This document shows, one piece after another, positions 7,363-14,955 of a stretch of 18,190 nucleotides of DNA. Origin of the DNA: JASHVB01 sp049522565. Its GTDB lineage: Bacteria > Pseudomonadota > Alphaproteobacteria > Acetobacterales > Acetobacteraceae. Within the stretch, counting starts at the first letter, position 1, and each line of letters opens with the position of its first letter. The DNA is taken from the NCBI GenBank assembly GCA_049522565.1, contig JBEKNT010000101.1:1-18190 (forward strand), read 5' to 3'. Position numbers and translations under genes: made by a program. Under the pieces are notes generated by a model, which had not been told where the DNA came from, made no database searches, and saw only the letters and a program-made list of their open reading frames with translations.

Positions 7363-7382
7363 CGGGCAGGTTGTGCTGCCCG
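7363..7382 (+). promoter_or_regulatory. Leader hairpin 1 upstream of the second kinase
   Basis: CGGGCAG (7363-7369) and CTGCCCG (7376-7382) form a perfect seven-pair, GC-rich stem around the loop GTTGTG. It begins about 22 bases into the predicted transcript. No T run follows. It may stabilise the mRNA or take part in attenuation. Confidence 0.4.
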
Positions 7383-7439
7383 AGACGCCTTGGCGGGGGG
7401 GCCGCGCACCGTAATCCGCCGCGCGAGAAGTGGCCGTGC

Positions 7440-7466
7440 CGCAAGCGGGCGGAACGGCGGCTTGCG
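7440..7466 (+). promoter_or_regulatory. Leader hairpin 2 upstream of the second kinase
   Basis: CGCAAGC (7440-7446) and GCTTGCG (7460-7466) form a perfect seven-pair stem around a 13-base GC-rich loop. It sits 50 bases before the start codon at 7517. I see no match to a known riboswitch class. Confidence 0.35.
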
Positions 7467-7516
7467 CGCACTGATCGGCCGGCGAGTTTCCGCCCGAAGC
7501 GCGGCGGAGTGCAGCA

Positions 7517-10500
7517 ATGCCGCCCTCGTCGTGCCTTCCGACAACAGGCGAGGCCTGGGGAATGAATGACATGGCCGCCGGGATGGGCCCCGGCACTCCG
7601 TGCGATGATGAACCGGCCGCGGCGCAGCGCTCGGGAACGGCGTGGCGGCGCGCGCGATGGCAGATTGCCGCCATTCTGGTCGTTGGCGTGTCGGTCATTG
7701 CGGCGCTTTGGCTGATCGTCGCCGTGGCGATCCATACGGAGCGCCAGGCCGCCCTAGAGCATGCCCGCAGCGAGGCGAATAATCTGAGCGCCGCCTTCCG
7801 GGCAGAGGTGGCCGGCAAGCTCGACGCCGTCACCCGCGCCATGGACGTCGTCGCGGCCGAGATGCGGCGTGATCCCGGTCTCGACCTTTACTCGTGGGCG
7901 CAGCAACATCCACTGCTGGTGACGATCCCTATGCTCGGAGCGGGGATCCTCTCGCCTGATGGCAAGCTGTTCTCGACCACCCGAACCTCGCATCCCGAGC
8001 CGTTGGATCTAAGCGACCGCGCGTATTTCCGCGTTCATCTGCACGAGCGCGGTCCGGAAACCTTTGTCGGTCCGCTTGGCGTCGGCCGGCTATCCGGCCA
8101 ACCCGGCATCCAGGTCTCGCGACGCGTCGAGGCGGCAGACGGCCGCTTCCTCGGGGTGATCGTCTTCAGCCTCGGGCCAAGCCAGCTTACGGCGCTACCC
8201 AAATCGGGGGACATTGGCGGGCGCAGCGTTCTCGCGCTGATCGGGTCGGACAGCGTCATCCGCGCCCGCTTCAGCGCGGACAACGAGGATGGCACGCTGG
8301 GCGCCGGCACGCGTGTGCCGCCGCTTCCGGCCAGCGATGGCGGGCCGGTGCAGTCCTTTATCCGGGTGGCCACGGTCGATCACGCCATGCGGCTGTTCAG
8401 CGTTCGGGGCCTTGCCGGCTATCCCCTCTATGTTGCCGTCGGGTTCGACGTGATGCAGGTCATGCAGCAGGTCACGATGGATGCCAGGCTGATCGAGGCG
8501 ATTGGCATCATCGCGACTCTCGTGCTCGGCGGTCTGATGACGCTGCTGGTCATCGAAATCCAGCGACGCACCGATCGCGAGGCGAAGCTGGCGGATGAGC
8601 AAGCCAGGCTGGCCGCCGAGGTCCGCCTTGGGCGTCGGGTTCAGGAGCAACTGCGGTCAAGCGAGGCGCGGCTGCAGGATTTCGCCGTGATGGCGTCCGA
8701 CTGGTTCTGGGAGCAGGACGCGGAGCTGCGGTTTACCGACATCGGCGTCGACGCACCCTACCCGGATTCCGACAGCCAGCCGCGTTTCGGCAAATTCCGG
8801 TGGGAACTGGCCGATACCGGCCACGCGCCGGAACGGTGGGCAGAGCACAAGCGCAATCTCCTGGAGCGCAAGCCGTTTCGGGACTTCCGCTATAGCCTGC
8901 CCGATCGCGCCGGCACGCTGCACCACGTCAGCGTCAACGGCGTCCCGGTGTACGACGGCGCGAGCCGGTTTGCCGGTTATCGTGGCACCGGGCGCGACAT
9001 CACGGCGGAAGTCGAGGCCGCGGCCGAGCTGCGCATTGCCAAGGAGCGCGCGGAGCAGGCCGAGACGCTGCTGCGCGACGCGGTGCACAGCATCTCCGAG
9101 GGCTTTGTGATCTACGATCATGCGGACCGCTTCGTCATGGCCAATGACGCCTATCGCCAGCTTTATCCGGAGGCCGCCGACCTGCTGGTTCCAGGCGTGC
9201 GTTTCCAGGACTTCGTGCGTGCTATCCTGCGCAAAGGCGGCTTCCCCGATGCACGCGGGCGCGAGGCGGAGTGGCTTGCCAGGCGGCTGGGACAGTATCG
9301 TGAAGCCGAGGGGGCCACCGAACAGCGCACGAGCAGCGGTTCATGGATCCTCGTCACCGACCGCCGCATGCAGAATGGCGGCACCGCCGGGCTCAGGATC
9401 GACATCACCGCGCTGAAACAGACGCAGGCGGCGCTGCGCGAGAGCGAGGCACGCCTCGACCGCGCCCAGGCGACCGCCGGCATCGGCAGTTGGGAGCTGG
9501 ATGTGGCGACCGGGCGCTTCGTCTGGTCCAAGCAAATGTACCGGATGCGCGGCGTCTCGCCGGCGGATTTCGAGCCAACCCTCGATAATATCGCGGCCAA
9601 TGTGCACTCCGACGACGACCAGTCGGTGCGGCGCTGGTATGGCGAGTTGATGGCGGGTCGCGCGCCGGGCGCACGCGAGACAAGGATCGTCCGCCCGGAC
9701 GGCGAGGTGCGGACGGTCCGGGTCGAAGGCCGTGCGATAACCGATCCGGACGATATCATCCGCCGTCTCGCCGGCACGCAGCAGGACATCACCGAACGCC
9801 GGCTGATCGAGCGGCAGCTCGCCCAGGCGCAGAAGATGGAGGCGATCGGCAACCTCACCGGCGGCATGGCGCACGATTTCAACAACGGCCTCGGCGTCAT
9901 CATCGGCAATCTCGATCTCCTGGGGCACTTGGTGAGAGCCGATCCGGTCGCCGACGAGTTGTGCGGCGAGGCGCGCGAGGGCGCGCTCCGCTGTGCCGAC
10001 CTGGTTCACCGGTTGCTTGCCTTCGCGCGCCGGCAGCCGCTCCACCCACAGAAGACCGATGTGAACGCGCTGGTCGAGAACATGGCCAAGCTGCTGAGCC
10101 GCACGCTCGGCGAAGACATCACGCTGATACTGGAACTCGACAAGACGCTGTGGCCCGTCGTGGTCGATCCGGCGCAACTCGAGGCCGCACTGACAAATCT
10201 TGCGAACAACGCTCGCGATGCCATGCCACGCGGCGGCCGGCTGCATCTCACGACAACGACGGCGGAACTCGGCGCGGACGATGCCGCGGTTCATCCGGAG
10301 GCGAACCCCGGCAGCTACATCGTCATCGAGGTCAGCGACACCGGAATTGGCATATCGCCGGATATCGTTGGCCGCATCTTCGAGCCGTTCTTCACCACCA
10401 AGGAGCCGGGAAGGGGAACCGGTCTGGGCCTGCCGATGGCGTTTGGCTTCGCCAAGCAGTCCGGCGGTCACCTGTCGGTGCATAGCGAGCCTGGCCTGGG

Positions 10501-11032
10501 CACCACGTTCCGGCTGTATCTGCCGCGGGCTGAAATCGGCGACGCGAGTGACGCCGGCGACGCGGAACCAGCCGTCCGGCCCGCCGGGAAGTTGCTGGGT
10601 GGCAACGAGACGGTGCTGGTGGTCGAGGACAACGCGCGACTGCGCCGGGCCACGGTGCGGCAACTGAGCGGGTTGGGCTACCGGGTGCTCGAGGCAGAGG
10701 ATGCGGCGGCGGCGCTGGCGATCCTGTCCGACGACGGGGTGGACCTGCTGTTTACCGATGTCGTGATGCCGGGGAGCATGGACGGGCTCGACCTGGTCCA
10801 CCGTGCCATATCGCTGCGCGCCGAGCTGAAGGTGTTGCTGACCTCGGGCTTTTCCGGCGTGCGGACCGCCGACCAGCGCATCGGGGAGCGCCCGTTTCCC
10901 GTGCTCAACAAGCCGTATCGCCGCGACGATCTGGCGCGGATGCTGCGCGAGGCGCTGGACGCCGGAGACGACCAGGCGGCGAACGAACGCCGCGAGCCGG
11001 CAGTTCACCTTGACGGACGGCCGCCTATATAG
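7517..11032 (+). CDS. Membrane hybrid histidine kinase with periplasmic sensor, three PAS domains and a C-terminal receiver; likely partner of the VieA-like regulator
   Basis: This 1171-residue paralogue of the first kinase has a TM helix at about 49-72, a dCache-like sensor at about 78-318 (DLSDRAYF, EAADGRFLGVIVF) and a TM at about 326-347. It has three PAS domains: DWFWE type (about 385-500), SEGFVIYD type (about 518-635) and PAS_3 type with AGIGSWELD (about 652-760). HisKA has H786 in GGMAHDFNN. The ATPase domain has N898 and D941 (DTGIGIS), with the GRGTGLGL lid. The receiver has E1037/D1038, D1081, T1109 and K1132. It lacks the second PAS pair of the first kinase. ATG 7517 has a GGAG seven bases upstream. 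ATG 7562 (MNDMAAG) is an alternative start that would shorten the protein by 15 residues without affecting any domain. The REC-EAL-HTH gene follows after 30 bp, so the two probably form one operon. No Hpt domain is visible. Confidence 0.92.
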   Translation: MPPSSCLPTTGEAWGMNDMAAGMGPGTPCDDEPAAAQRSGTAWRRARWQIAAILVVGVSVIAALWLIVAVAIHTERQAALEHARSEANNLSAAFRAEVAGKLDAVTRAMDVVAAEMRRDPGLDLYSWAQQHPLLVTIPMLGAGILSPDGKLFSTTRTSHPEPLDLSDRAYFRVHLHERGPETFVGPLGVGRLSGQPGIQVSRRVEAADGRFLGVIVFSLGPSQLTALPKSGDIGGRSVLALIGSDSVIRARFSADNEDGTLGAGTRVPPLPASDGGPVQSFIRVATVDHAMRLFSVRGLAGYPLYVAVGFDVMQVMQQVTMDARLIEAIGIIATLVLGGLMTLLVIEIQRRTDREAKLADEQARLAAEVRLGRRVQEQLRSSEARLQDFAVMASDWFWEQDAELRFTDIGVDAPYPDSDSQPRFGKFRWELADTGHAPERWAEHKRNLLERKPFRDFRYSLPDRAGTLHHVSVNGVPVYDGASRFAGYRGTGRDITAEVEAAAELRIAKERAEQAETLLRDAVHSISEGFVIYDHADRFVMANDAYRQLYPEAADLLVPGVRFQDFVRAILRKGGFPDARGREAEWLARRLGQYREAEGATEQRTSSGSWILVTDRRMQNGGTAGLRIDITALKQTQAALRESEARLDRAQATAGIGSWELDVATGRFVWSKQMYRMRGVSPADFEPTLDNIAANVHSDDDQSVRRWYGELMAGRAPGARETRIVRPDGEVRTVRVEGRAITDPDDIIRRLAGTQQDITERRLIERQLAQAQKMEAIGNLTGGMAHDFNNGLGVIIGNLDLLGHLVRADPVADELCGEAREGALRCADLVHRLLAFARRQPLHPQKTDVNALVENMAKLLSRTLGEDITLILELDKTLWPVVVDPAQLEAALTNLANNARDAMPRGGRLHLTTTTAELGADDAAVHPEANPGSYIVIEVSDTGIGISPDIVGRIFEPFFTTKEPGRGTGLGLPMAFGFAKQSGGHLSVHSEPGLGTTFRLYLPRAEIGDASDAGDAEPAVRPAGKLLGGNETVLVVEDNARLRRATVRQLSGLGYRVLEAEDAAAALAILSDDGVDLLFTDVVMPGSMDGLDLVHRAISLRAELKVLLTSGFSGVRTADQRIGERPFPVLNKPYRRDDLARMLREALDAGDDQAANERREPAVHLDGRPPI

Positions 11033-11050
11033 TGGTGGCCGGGCCGGCGA

Positions 11051-11057
11051 AGGGGAG
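11051..11057 (+). promoter_or_regulatory. Strong ribosome-binding site that fixes the GTG start of the VieA-like gene
   Basis: AGGGGAG lies five bases before the GTG at 11063. It supports GTG initiation there and independent translation within the operon. Confidence 0.7.
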
Positions 11058-11062
11058 CGGCT

Positions 11063-12529
11063 GTGACGACGCGCGTACTGGTGTTCGACGACGACGCCGC
11101 GGTCGGTCGTCTCGCGGTCAGGGTCGCCACCATGTCGGGCATGGCCGCGATGGCGGTGACCGACGCCGCGTCGTTCGCCCAGCGCCTGCGCGTCCAGCCG
11201 CCGCAGATTGTCCTGCTCGACCTGCAACTCGGCGAGACGGACGGCGTGGAGCAATTGCGCCTGCTGGCGGAGCGGCAATACGGCGGCGCGCTGGTGTTGA
11301 TGAGCGGCTTCGACGCGCGTGTGCTGGCGACCGCGCGGGCGCTGGGGCAAAGCCTCGGCCTGAATGTCGAGGCGGTGCTGCAAAAGCCGCTGCGCGTCGC
11401 CGAGCTGGAGGTGGTGCTGCGGCGGCTGCAATCGGCCGGCCAATCGCCGTCGGCCGAGCGGCTGCTGACGGCGATCGCCAATGACGAGTTGGTGCTGGAT
11501 TTCCAGCCGGTGGTTTCCCGCAACCCGAAGCTGCTGAAGAAGCTGGAGGCGTTGGTACGCTGGGAGCATCCGACCGCCGGCCGGATCCCGCCCGGCGAGT
11601 TCCTGCCGATGGTGGAGAGCAATACCGGCGTCATCGATGCGCTGACCGACTGGGTGGTGGGCGCCGCGGTGGAAGCCTACCAGGTGCTGACCGAGCTTGG
11701 CGTCAGCGTGCCGCTGGCGGTCAACATGTCCACGCAGAACCTGCACGACCTGACGGTGCCGGACCGGCTGGAACAACGCCTGCGCGCCGGCGGCATGCCG
11801 CCGCGGCATCTGTGCCTGGAGATCACCGAGAGTGCGGCATTCAAGGACGCCTCGTTGACCATGGATATCCTGAGCAGAGTGCGGCTGAAGGGCATGCAGC
11901 TCTCGATCGACGATTTCGGCACGGGGTATTCGTCGCTGAAGATGCTGCGGCAGATGCCGTTCTCGGAAATCAAGATCGACCGGTCGTTCGTGGCTGACGC
12001 GACGACGTCGCGGGATTCGCGGGCGATCGTGAAGTCGATCATGGACCTCGCCGCCAACATGGAGATGGGCTGCGTCGCCGAGGGGGTCGAGACGGAGGAG
12101 ACCGCGGACCTGCTGGAGCGACTGGGCGTTTGCGACATGCAAGGGTTCTGGATCGCCCAGCCGATGCCGGTGGAGGCGATCCCCGGGTGGCTGGCAATCT
12201 GGCTGCGCGGCGAAGCGGCAAGGGCGCCGTGGCCCGCCCGGAATGCCGCGCTGGAGCCGGTGATGGCGGCTGGGCAGGGGGAGATCGCCGGTGTCCCGCC
12301 GGTGCCGGCGGCGGATGCCGTGCGGCTGCCTCCCCGGCAGCTCGAGGTGTTGCATCTGCTGTCCGAGGGGTGCTCGGTGAAGGAGATCGCCCGGCGGCTG
12401 GATATCGGCATAGGCACGGTGAAGGTGAGTCTGTCGCAGGCGTACTCGGCGCTGGGGGCGCGCAACCGGATCGAGGCGGTGGCGCGGGCACAGGGCTTGT
12501 TCGACGCGCAGGCCGGGGGACAGCGTTAG
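11063..12529 (+). CDS. VieA-like response regulator: REC, EAL phosphodiesterase and LuxR-type HTH
   Basis: This 488-residue three-domain regulator has REC at about 1-122 (D9-D11, phosphoacceptor D53, S81, K108). The EAL domain (about 130-378) carries the full set of residues expected of an active c-di-GMP phosphodiesterase: E162 in EALVRW, N221 in NMSTQNL, E253 in LEITES, D283-D284 in IDDFGTGYSS, K304, E340 in AEGVET and Q360. A LuxR-type HTH follows at about 420-475 (LPPRQLEVLHLLSEG, then SVKEIARRLDIGIGTVK). REC-EAL-LuxR HTH is the architecture of Vibrio cholerae VieA, which lowers c-di-GMP and is paired with the hybrid kinase VieS. Activity here is inferred from the residues. It starts at GTG 11063 after a strong Shine-Dalgarno sequence, 30 bp behind the second kinase. 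The 163 bases after its stop separate it from a convergent gene and show no clear terminator. Confidence 0.93.
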   Translation: MTTRVLVFDDDAAVGRLAVRVATMSGMAAMAVTDAASFAQRLRVQPPQIVLLDLQLGETDGVEQLRLLAERQYGGALVLMSGFDARVLATARALGQSLGLNVEAVLQKPLRVAELEVVLRRLQSAGQSPSAERLLTAIANDELVLDFQPVVSRNPKLLKKLEALVRWEHPTAGRIPPGEFLPMVESNTGVIDALTDWVVGAAVEAYQVLTELGVSVPLAVNMSTQNLHDLTVPDRLEQRLRAGGMPPRHLCLEITESAAFKDASLTMDILSRVRLKGMQLSIDDFGTGYSSLKMLRQMPFSEIKIDRSFVADATTSRDSRAIVKSIMDLAANMEMGCVAEGVETEETADLLERLGVCDMQGFWIAQPMPVEAIPGWLAIWLRGEAARAPWPARNAALEPVMAAGQGEIAGVPPVPAADAVRLPPRQLEVLHLLSEGCSVKEIARRLDIGIGTVKVSLSQAYSALGARNRIEAVARAQGLFDAQAGGQR

Positions 12530-12692
12530 CGCCCGGCTGCTCGGTCCATGCGCGCGGGCGCGGCGTGGTCAGGCAACGGCTGTGGCGCGGCGTGCCGGCG
12601 CAGGCTTGCAACGGGGAAAAGGTCCGCGCGCCATGGCAGGCGTTTTGTTGCGTGTCACCAACCACCGCGGGCCGCCATGACCGGGACATGCA

Positions 12693-13118
12693 TCACAAGG
12701 TGGGCGTCGCACCGCTGACATCCACCTGAATGGCGGCCACGTCGACCGGGCGGGCGGTGATGTTGAAGCTTATGAACAGCGGGCCGATGCTGCCGGCCGG
12801 CACCGGAACGACGCAGCTTGTTCCGATGACAAAAGCGCCGTCCGCCTTCAGGCCGGCAGAGCTGCCGCCGATGCGGCCGATCAGGGCGCCCGGCGGCGCA
12901 TCAGGCAGAACGGTGCGATCGGCCGGCAGGACCAGCCCGGCCAGTCCATCCGGCTCGCAGGGCGCGAGCAGGCCGGGCATAGGCGTCCATCGGCCCTTGG
13001 CGTTGATCATCAGGTGCGTGGCGCCGCGGATCGTATCGACAAGCTTCAACCACGGCAAAGCGATGAGGCCGGTTGGCAGCGGGAGAGTCTGAATTGGCGT
13101 CCAGGTTACGATTGCCAT
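12693..13118 (-). CDS. LecA/PA-IL-like beta-sandwich protein, last gene of the four-gene cassette
   Basis: This 141-residue protein has no signal peptide or TM helix. It resembles the PA-IL (LecA) fold family from its second half: the GALIGRIGGSS block at about 77-87 parallels GALVMKIGNSG of Pseudomonas LecA. It is followed by FVIGTSC, a short turn and PLFISFNI, matching the strand that precedes the LecA sugar-binding loop. That loop is not conserved: LecA has an ND...NNSG calcium and galactose site, and here the strand runs straight into ARPVDVAAIQVDVS. Calcium-dependent sugar binding is therefore unlikely, and the domain may bind a protein or another ligand. The assignment rests on remembered motifs. 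It is read 21 bases after the SAF gene, with a GAGAG site before ATG 13118, so it is probably cotranscribed. Confidence 0.7.
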   Translation of the reverse strand: MAIVTWTPIQTLPLPTGLIALPWLKLVDTIRGATHLMINAKGRWTPMPGLLAPCEPDGLAGLVLPADRTVLPDAPPGALIGRIGGSSAGLKADGAFVIGTSCVVPVPAGSIGPLFISFNITARPVDVAAIQVDVSGATPTL

Positions 13119-13139
13119 CGTCTCTCATCCGGGTCCGGG

Positions 13140-13676
13140 TTACTTGCAGTCCGTCGCGGCCATGACAGCAAGGGCCGCGCCGCCGGCGGTCGTCGCATTG
13201 ACGTTGGGGGCAGGGATATCGATTACGGCGCTGCATTCCGCCGCGACGTTGAGGGGGCACAGGATCGCCTGGACCCGAAACACCGTCTGGTCCTGGGAAT
13301 TCAGCCTGACACAGGTGCCGGCGTTGATGCCGGCAGCCATGCTCCGGGGCAATGACGATAACAGGGTGAGATGCCCGGGGACGACCGCCAGGTTGGGCAC
13401 GGTATCGGTCGCTTCGAGGCGGAGCGCGGCGCCCTTGGGCAGCGGACCCCGTACATACCGGCCGATGAACTGATCGGCGTTCGGCGTGCCCTCGACGGAC
13501 TTGATGCGGTTCCAGGCCGCCGCCTGGATGTCGCCCTTCTGCAGCATCTGGTTGAGTGCGAGATCTCGTGTGGCGACGAAATCCATGGTGGTCAGATCAT
13601 TGCGTTGAACGATCCACCACACGCCCAGCGTCAGCGCGATGCAATACGCCAGGGCAAGCAGGCCCCGGATGGTCAT
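13140..13676 (-). CDS. Membrane-anchored SAF-domain protein, third gene of the cassette
   Basis: This 178-residue protein has one N-terminal TM helix (about 4-23, LLALAYCIALTLGVWWIV), so most of it should face the periplasm. Residues about 33-105 form a SAF domain: FVATRDLALNQMLQKGDI, then FIGRYVRGPLPKGAAL. One helix followed by SAF resembles the N-terminus of CpaB/RcpC pilus proteins, and SAF also occurs in FlgA and sialic-acid synthases. The rest (106-178) is unassigned and holds four cysteines (C122, C140, C148, C177), which could form disulfides outside the cytoplasm. The frame is open far upstream, but that part is a shadow of the membrane-protein gene. ATG 13676 overlaps the membrane-protein stop as ATGA, so the two are translationally coupled. 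No CpaC, CpaF or flagellar genes are nearby, so a pilus or flagellar role is unlikely. Confidence 0.8.
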   Translation of the reverse strand: MTIRGLLALAYCIALTLGVWWIVQRNDLTTMDFVATRDLALNQMLQKGDIQAAAWNRIKSVEGTPNADQFIGRYVRGPLPKGAALRLEATDTVPNLAVVPGHLTLLSSLPRSMAAGINAGTCVRLNSQDQTVFRVQAILCPLNVAAECSAVIDIPAPNVNATTAGGAALAVMAATDCK

Positions 13677-14878
13677 GGCGGGCTCTGGTCCCAGACGATG
13701 TCGGCTGTCTGGACCTCGCCGCTGGCAACCGCCGACAGGGCCGCCCATATCTCGCGTTCCGCCGACAGGGTCGCGGGCGGCTTGATGTGCAACAGCTTGA
13801 GCACGTCGAAGCGAAATTTGTCGATGACGCCTCGCGCGACCTCGCCCAGACTGATCTGGCTCTCGACGACAAGCTGATAGATGAACCGCACGAAGAGCGG
13901 TCCGCCGATGCCGAGAGCCAGGAACGGCACGGTCGACTTGCCGCGCAAGGCGAGCAAGGGCAGCCAGATCGCCATCAGCAGGACGCTGAGCACCAGGGTC
14001 AGGACGGCGAAATCGGCCAGCGAGCGCGCTGCCTCGATCCGTTGCGCCGAAGGGTCGTTTTCGGGAATCACCATTTGCACGCGCGGCCAGATGAATTCGA
14101 ATTTCACGCCATAGGCATTCCAACTATAGCGCTCGGACAGTATCCGGGCGTTGCCGATCTCGGTCGGCTGCACGTCGGGCGGCAGCTTGTTGTAGATTTC
14201 AAGCCGCCGCTCATTCAATGCGACCGCGTTGTTGCGAACGCGATCCAGGCCGTTCAGCACACCGGTGATCAGCGCGTCGAGAATTGGGACCAACACAGCG
14301 CTGTTGACACGCAACGCCGCACCGACGGCGTCGACGGCAGCCTGCATCGAAGCAATGGGCGGCTCGCCGTTCAGCTCAGCCAGAAAACGGTCGACCTCCG
14401 TCTGGGCGGCGACGATCAGGGCTGGCTGGTCGGCTGTCGCAGCCGTGACTCCCCGGGCGCGATCGGCACTCAACTGGCTTCGCGCAAACAGCGTCAGGAC
14501 GTTGGTGTCCTTCAGATAGTCGCCAGCCTTGTTCATCTGGTCGCGAGCGCGGTCCTGCATCGCCTGGGGATAGCGGCGCAACTGGTTAATGACGCGTTCC
14601 GGCAACCGGCGTCCGTCGAGAATGGCGCGAAACAGGGGCACGAGCGGGCCCAGTGCGTAGGCCAGGACGATCAAGGCAGCGAACACCGGGGCCGCCCAGG
14701 TCCAGGTCGGGCTTGCAACCTCGGCCAATACCGTGTCCGCGCCGGCGATCGCAGCGTATTGCGCCAACAGCAGGCTGAGCGCGGTGAAGACCGCGACTGG
14801 CAGGAAGTAGCCGAACCAGAAAGCCCGCGTCAGGATCCCCTGGAAGGCGGTCACGATCTGCCCGAAAATTCCGGCCAT
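13673..14878 (-). CDS. Four-helix membrane protein of unknown function, second gene of the cassette
   Basis: This 401-residue inner-membrane protein has TM helices at about 20-43, 60-84, 288-310 and 316-337, in two pairs separated by a soluble region of about 200 residues that is largely helical. Near residues 238-266 is a TEIGN box followed by YSWNAYGVKFEFIWPRV. I recall a related pattern (PT..GN, then YG......WPR) in uncharacterised actinobacterial membrane proteins, but cannot confirm it. No enzyme motif is visible. A purine-rich GGAGG lies four bases before ATG 14878. It ends in a four-base overlap with the SAF gene, which suggests the two products are made together and act as a complex. 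It starts 77 bp after the CBS gene. Function unknown. Confidence 0.85.
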   Translation of the reverse strand: MAGIFGQIVTAFQGILTRAFWFGYFLPVAVFTALSLLLAQYAAIAGADTVLAEVASPTWTWAAPVFAALIVLAYALGPLVPLFRAILDGRRLPERVINQLRRYPQAMQDRARDQMNKAGDYLKDTNVLTLFARSQLSADRARGVTAATADQPALIVAAQTEVDRFLAELNGEPPIASMQAAVDAVGAALRVNSAVLVPILDALITGVLNGLDRVRNNAVALNERRLEIYNKLPPDVQPTEIGNARILSERYSWNAYGVKFEFIWPRVQMVIPENDPSAQRIEAARSLADFAVLTLVLSVLLMAIWLPLLALRGKSTVPFLALGIGGPLFVRFIYQLVVESQISLGEVARGVIDKFRFDVLKLLHIKPPATLSAEREIWAALSAVASGEVQTADIVWDQSPP

Positions 14879-14955
14879 TTCCCCTCCCCCCGTTTGGAGC
14901 CGCGGCGTTCTATCCGGGCGCGGCCCGTCCCGGACTCATGCCCGTCGTCGCGCGG

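Larger units (their letters stand above)
7085..7516 (+). other. 432-bp inter-kinase region with hairpins and a probable promoter, no gene
   Basis: No credible protein is encoded here. The first part holds a small TCTGC/GCAGA hairpin right after the kinase stop, a larger hairpin at 7123-7159 and another at 7187-7205. A 10-base TGGCAGCCGG direct repeat lies near 7202 and 7253. The middle has a short AT-richer patch with a TATACT box (7329-7334). The last 175 bases would be a structured 5' leader for the second kinase, with hairpins at 7363-7382 and 7440-7466 and a GGAG at 7506-7509. Confidence 0.6.

Noticed and set aside
9341..12355. Very long minus-strand open frame (1004 codons) spanning the second kinase and the EAL gene
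   Set aside because: It crosses two real plus-strand genes and their intergenic gap and shows no recognisable domain. It is typical of antisense frames in high-GC DNA.
12530..12692. Terminator between the convergent EAL and LecA-like genes
   Set aside because: GC-rich palindromic bits and a GTTTTGTT run are present, but I could not find a stable stem directly followed by the T run.
13677..14123. Upstream extension of the SAF gene (to 14123)
   Set aside because: The extension is the shifted-frame shadow of the membrane-protein gene. ATG 13676 gives a clean TM start and a four-base overlap with the upstream stop.
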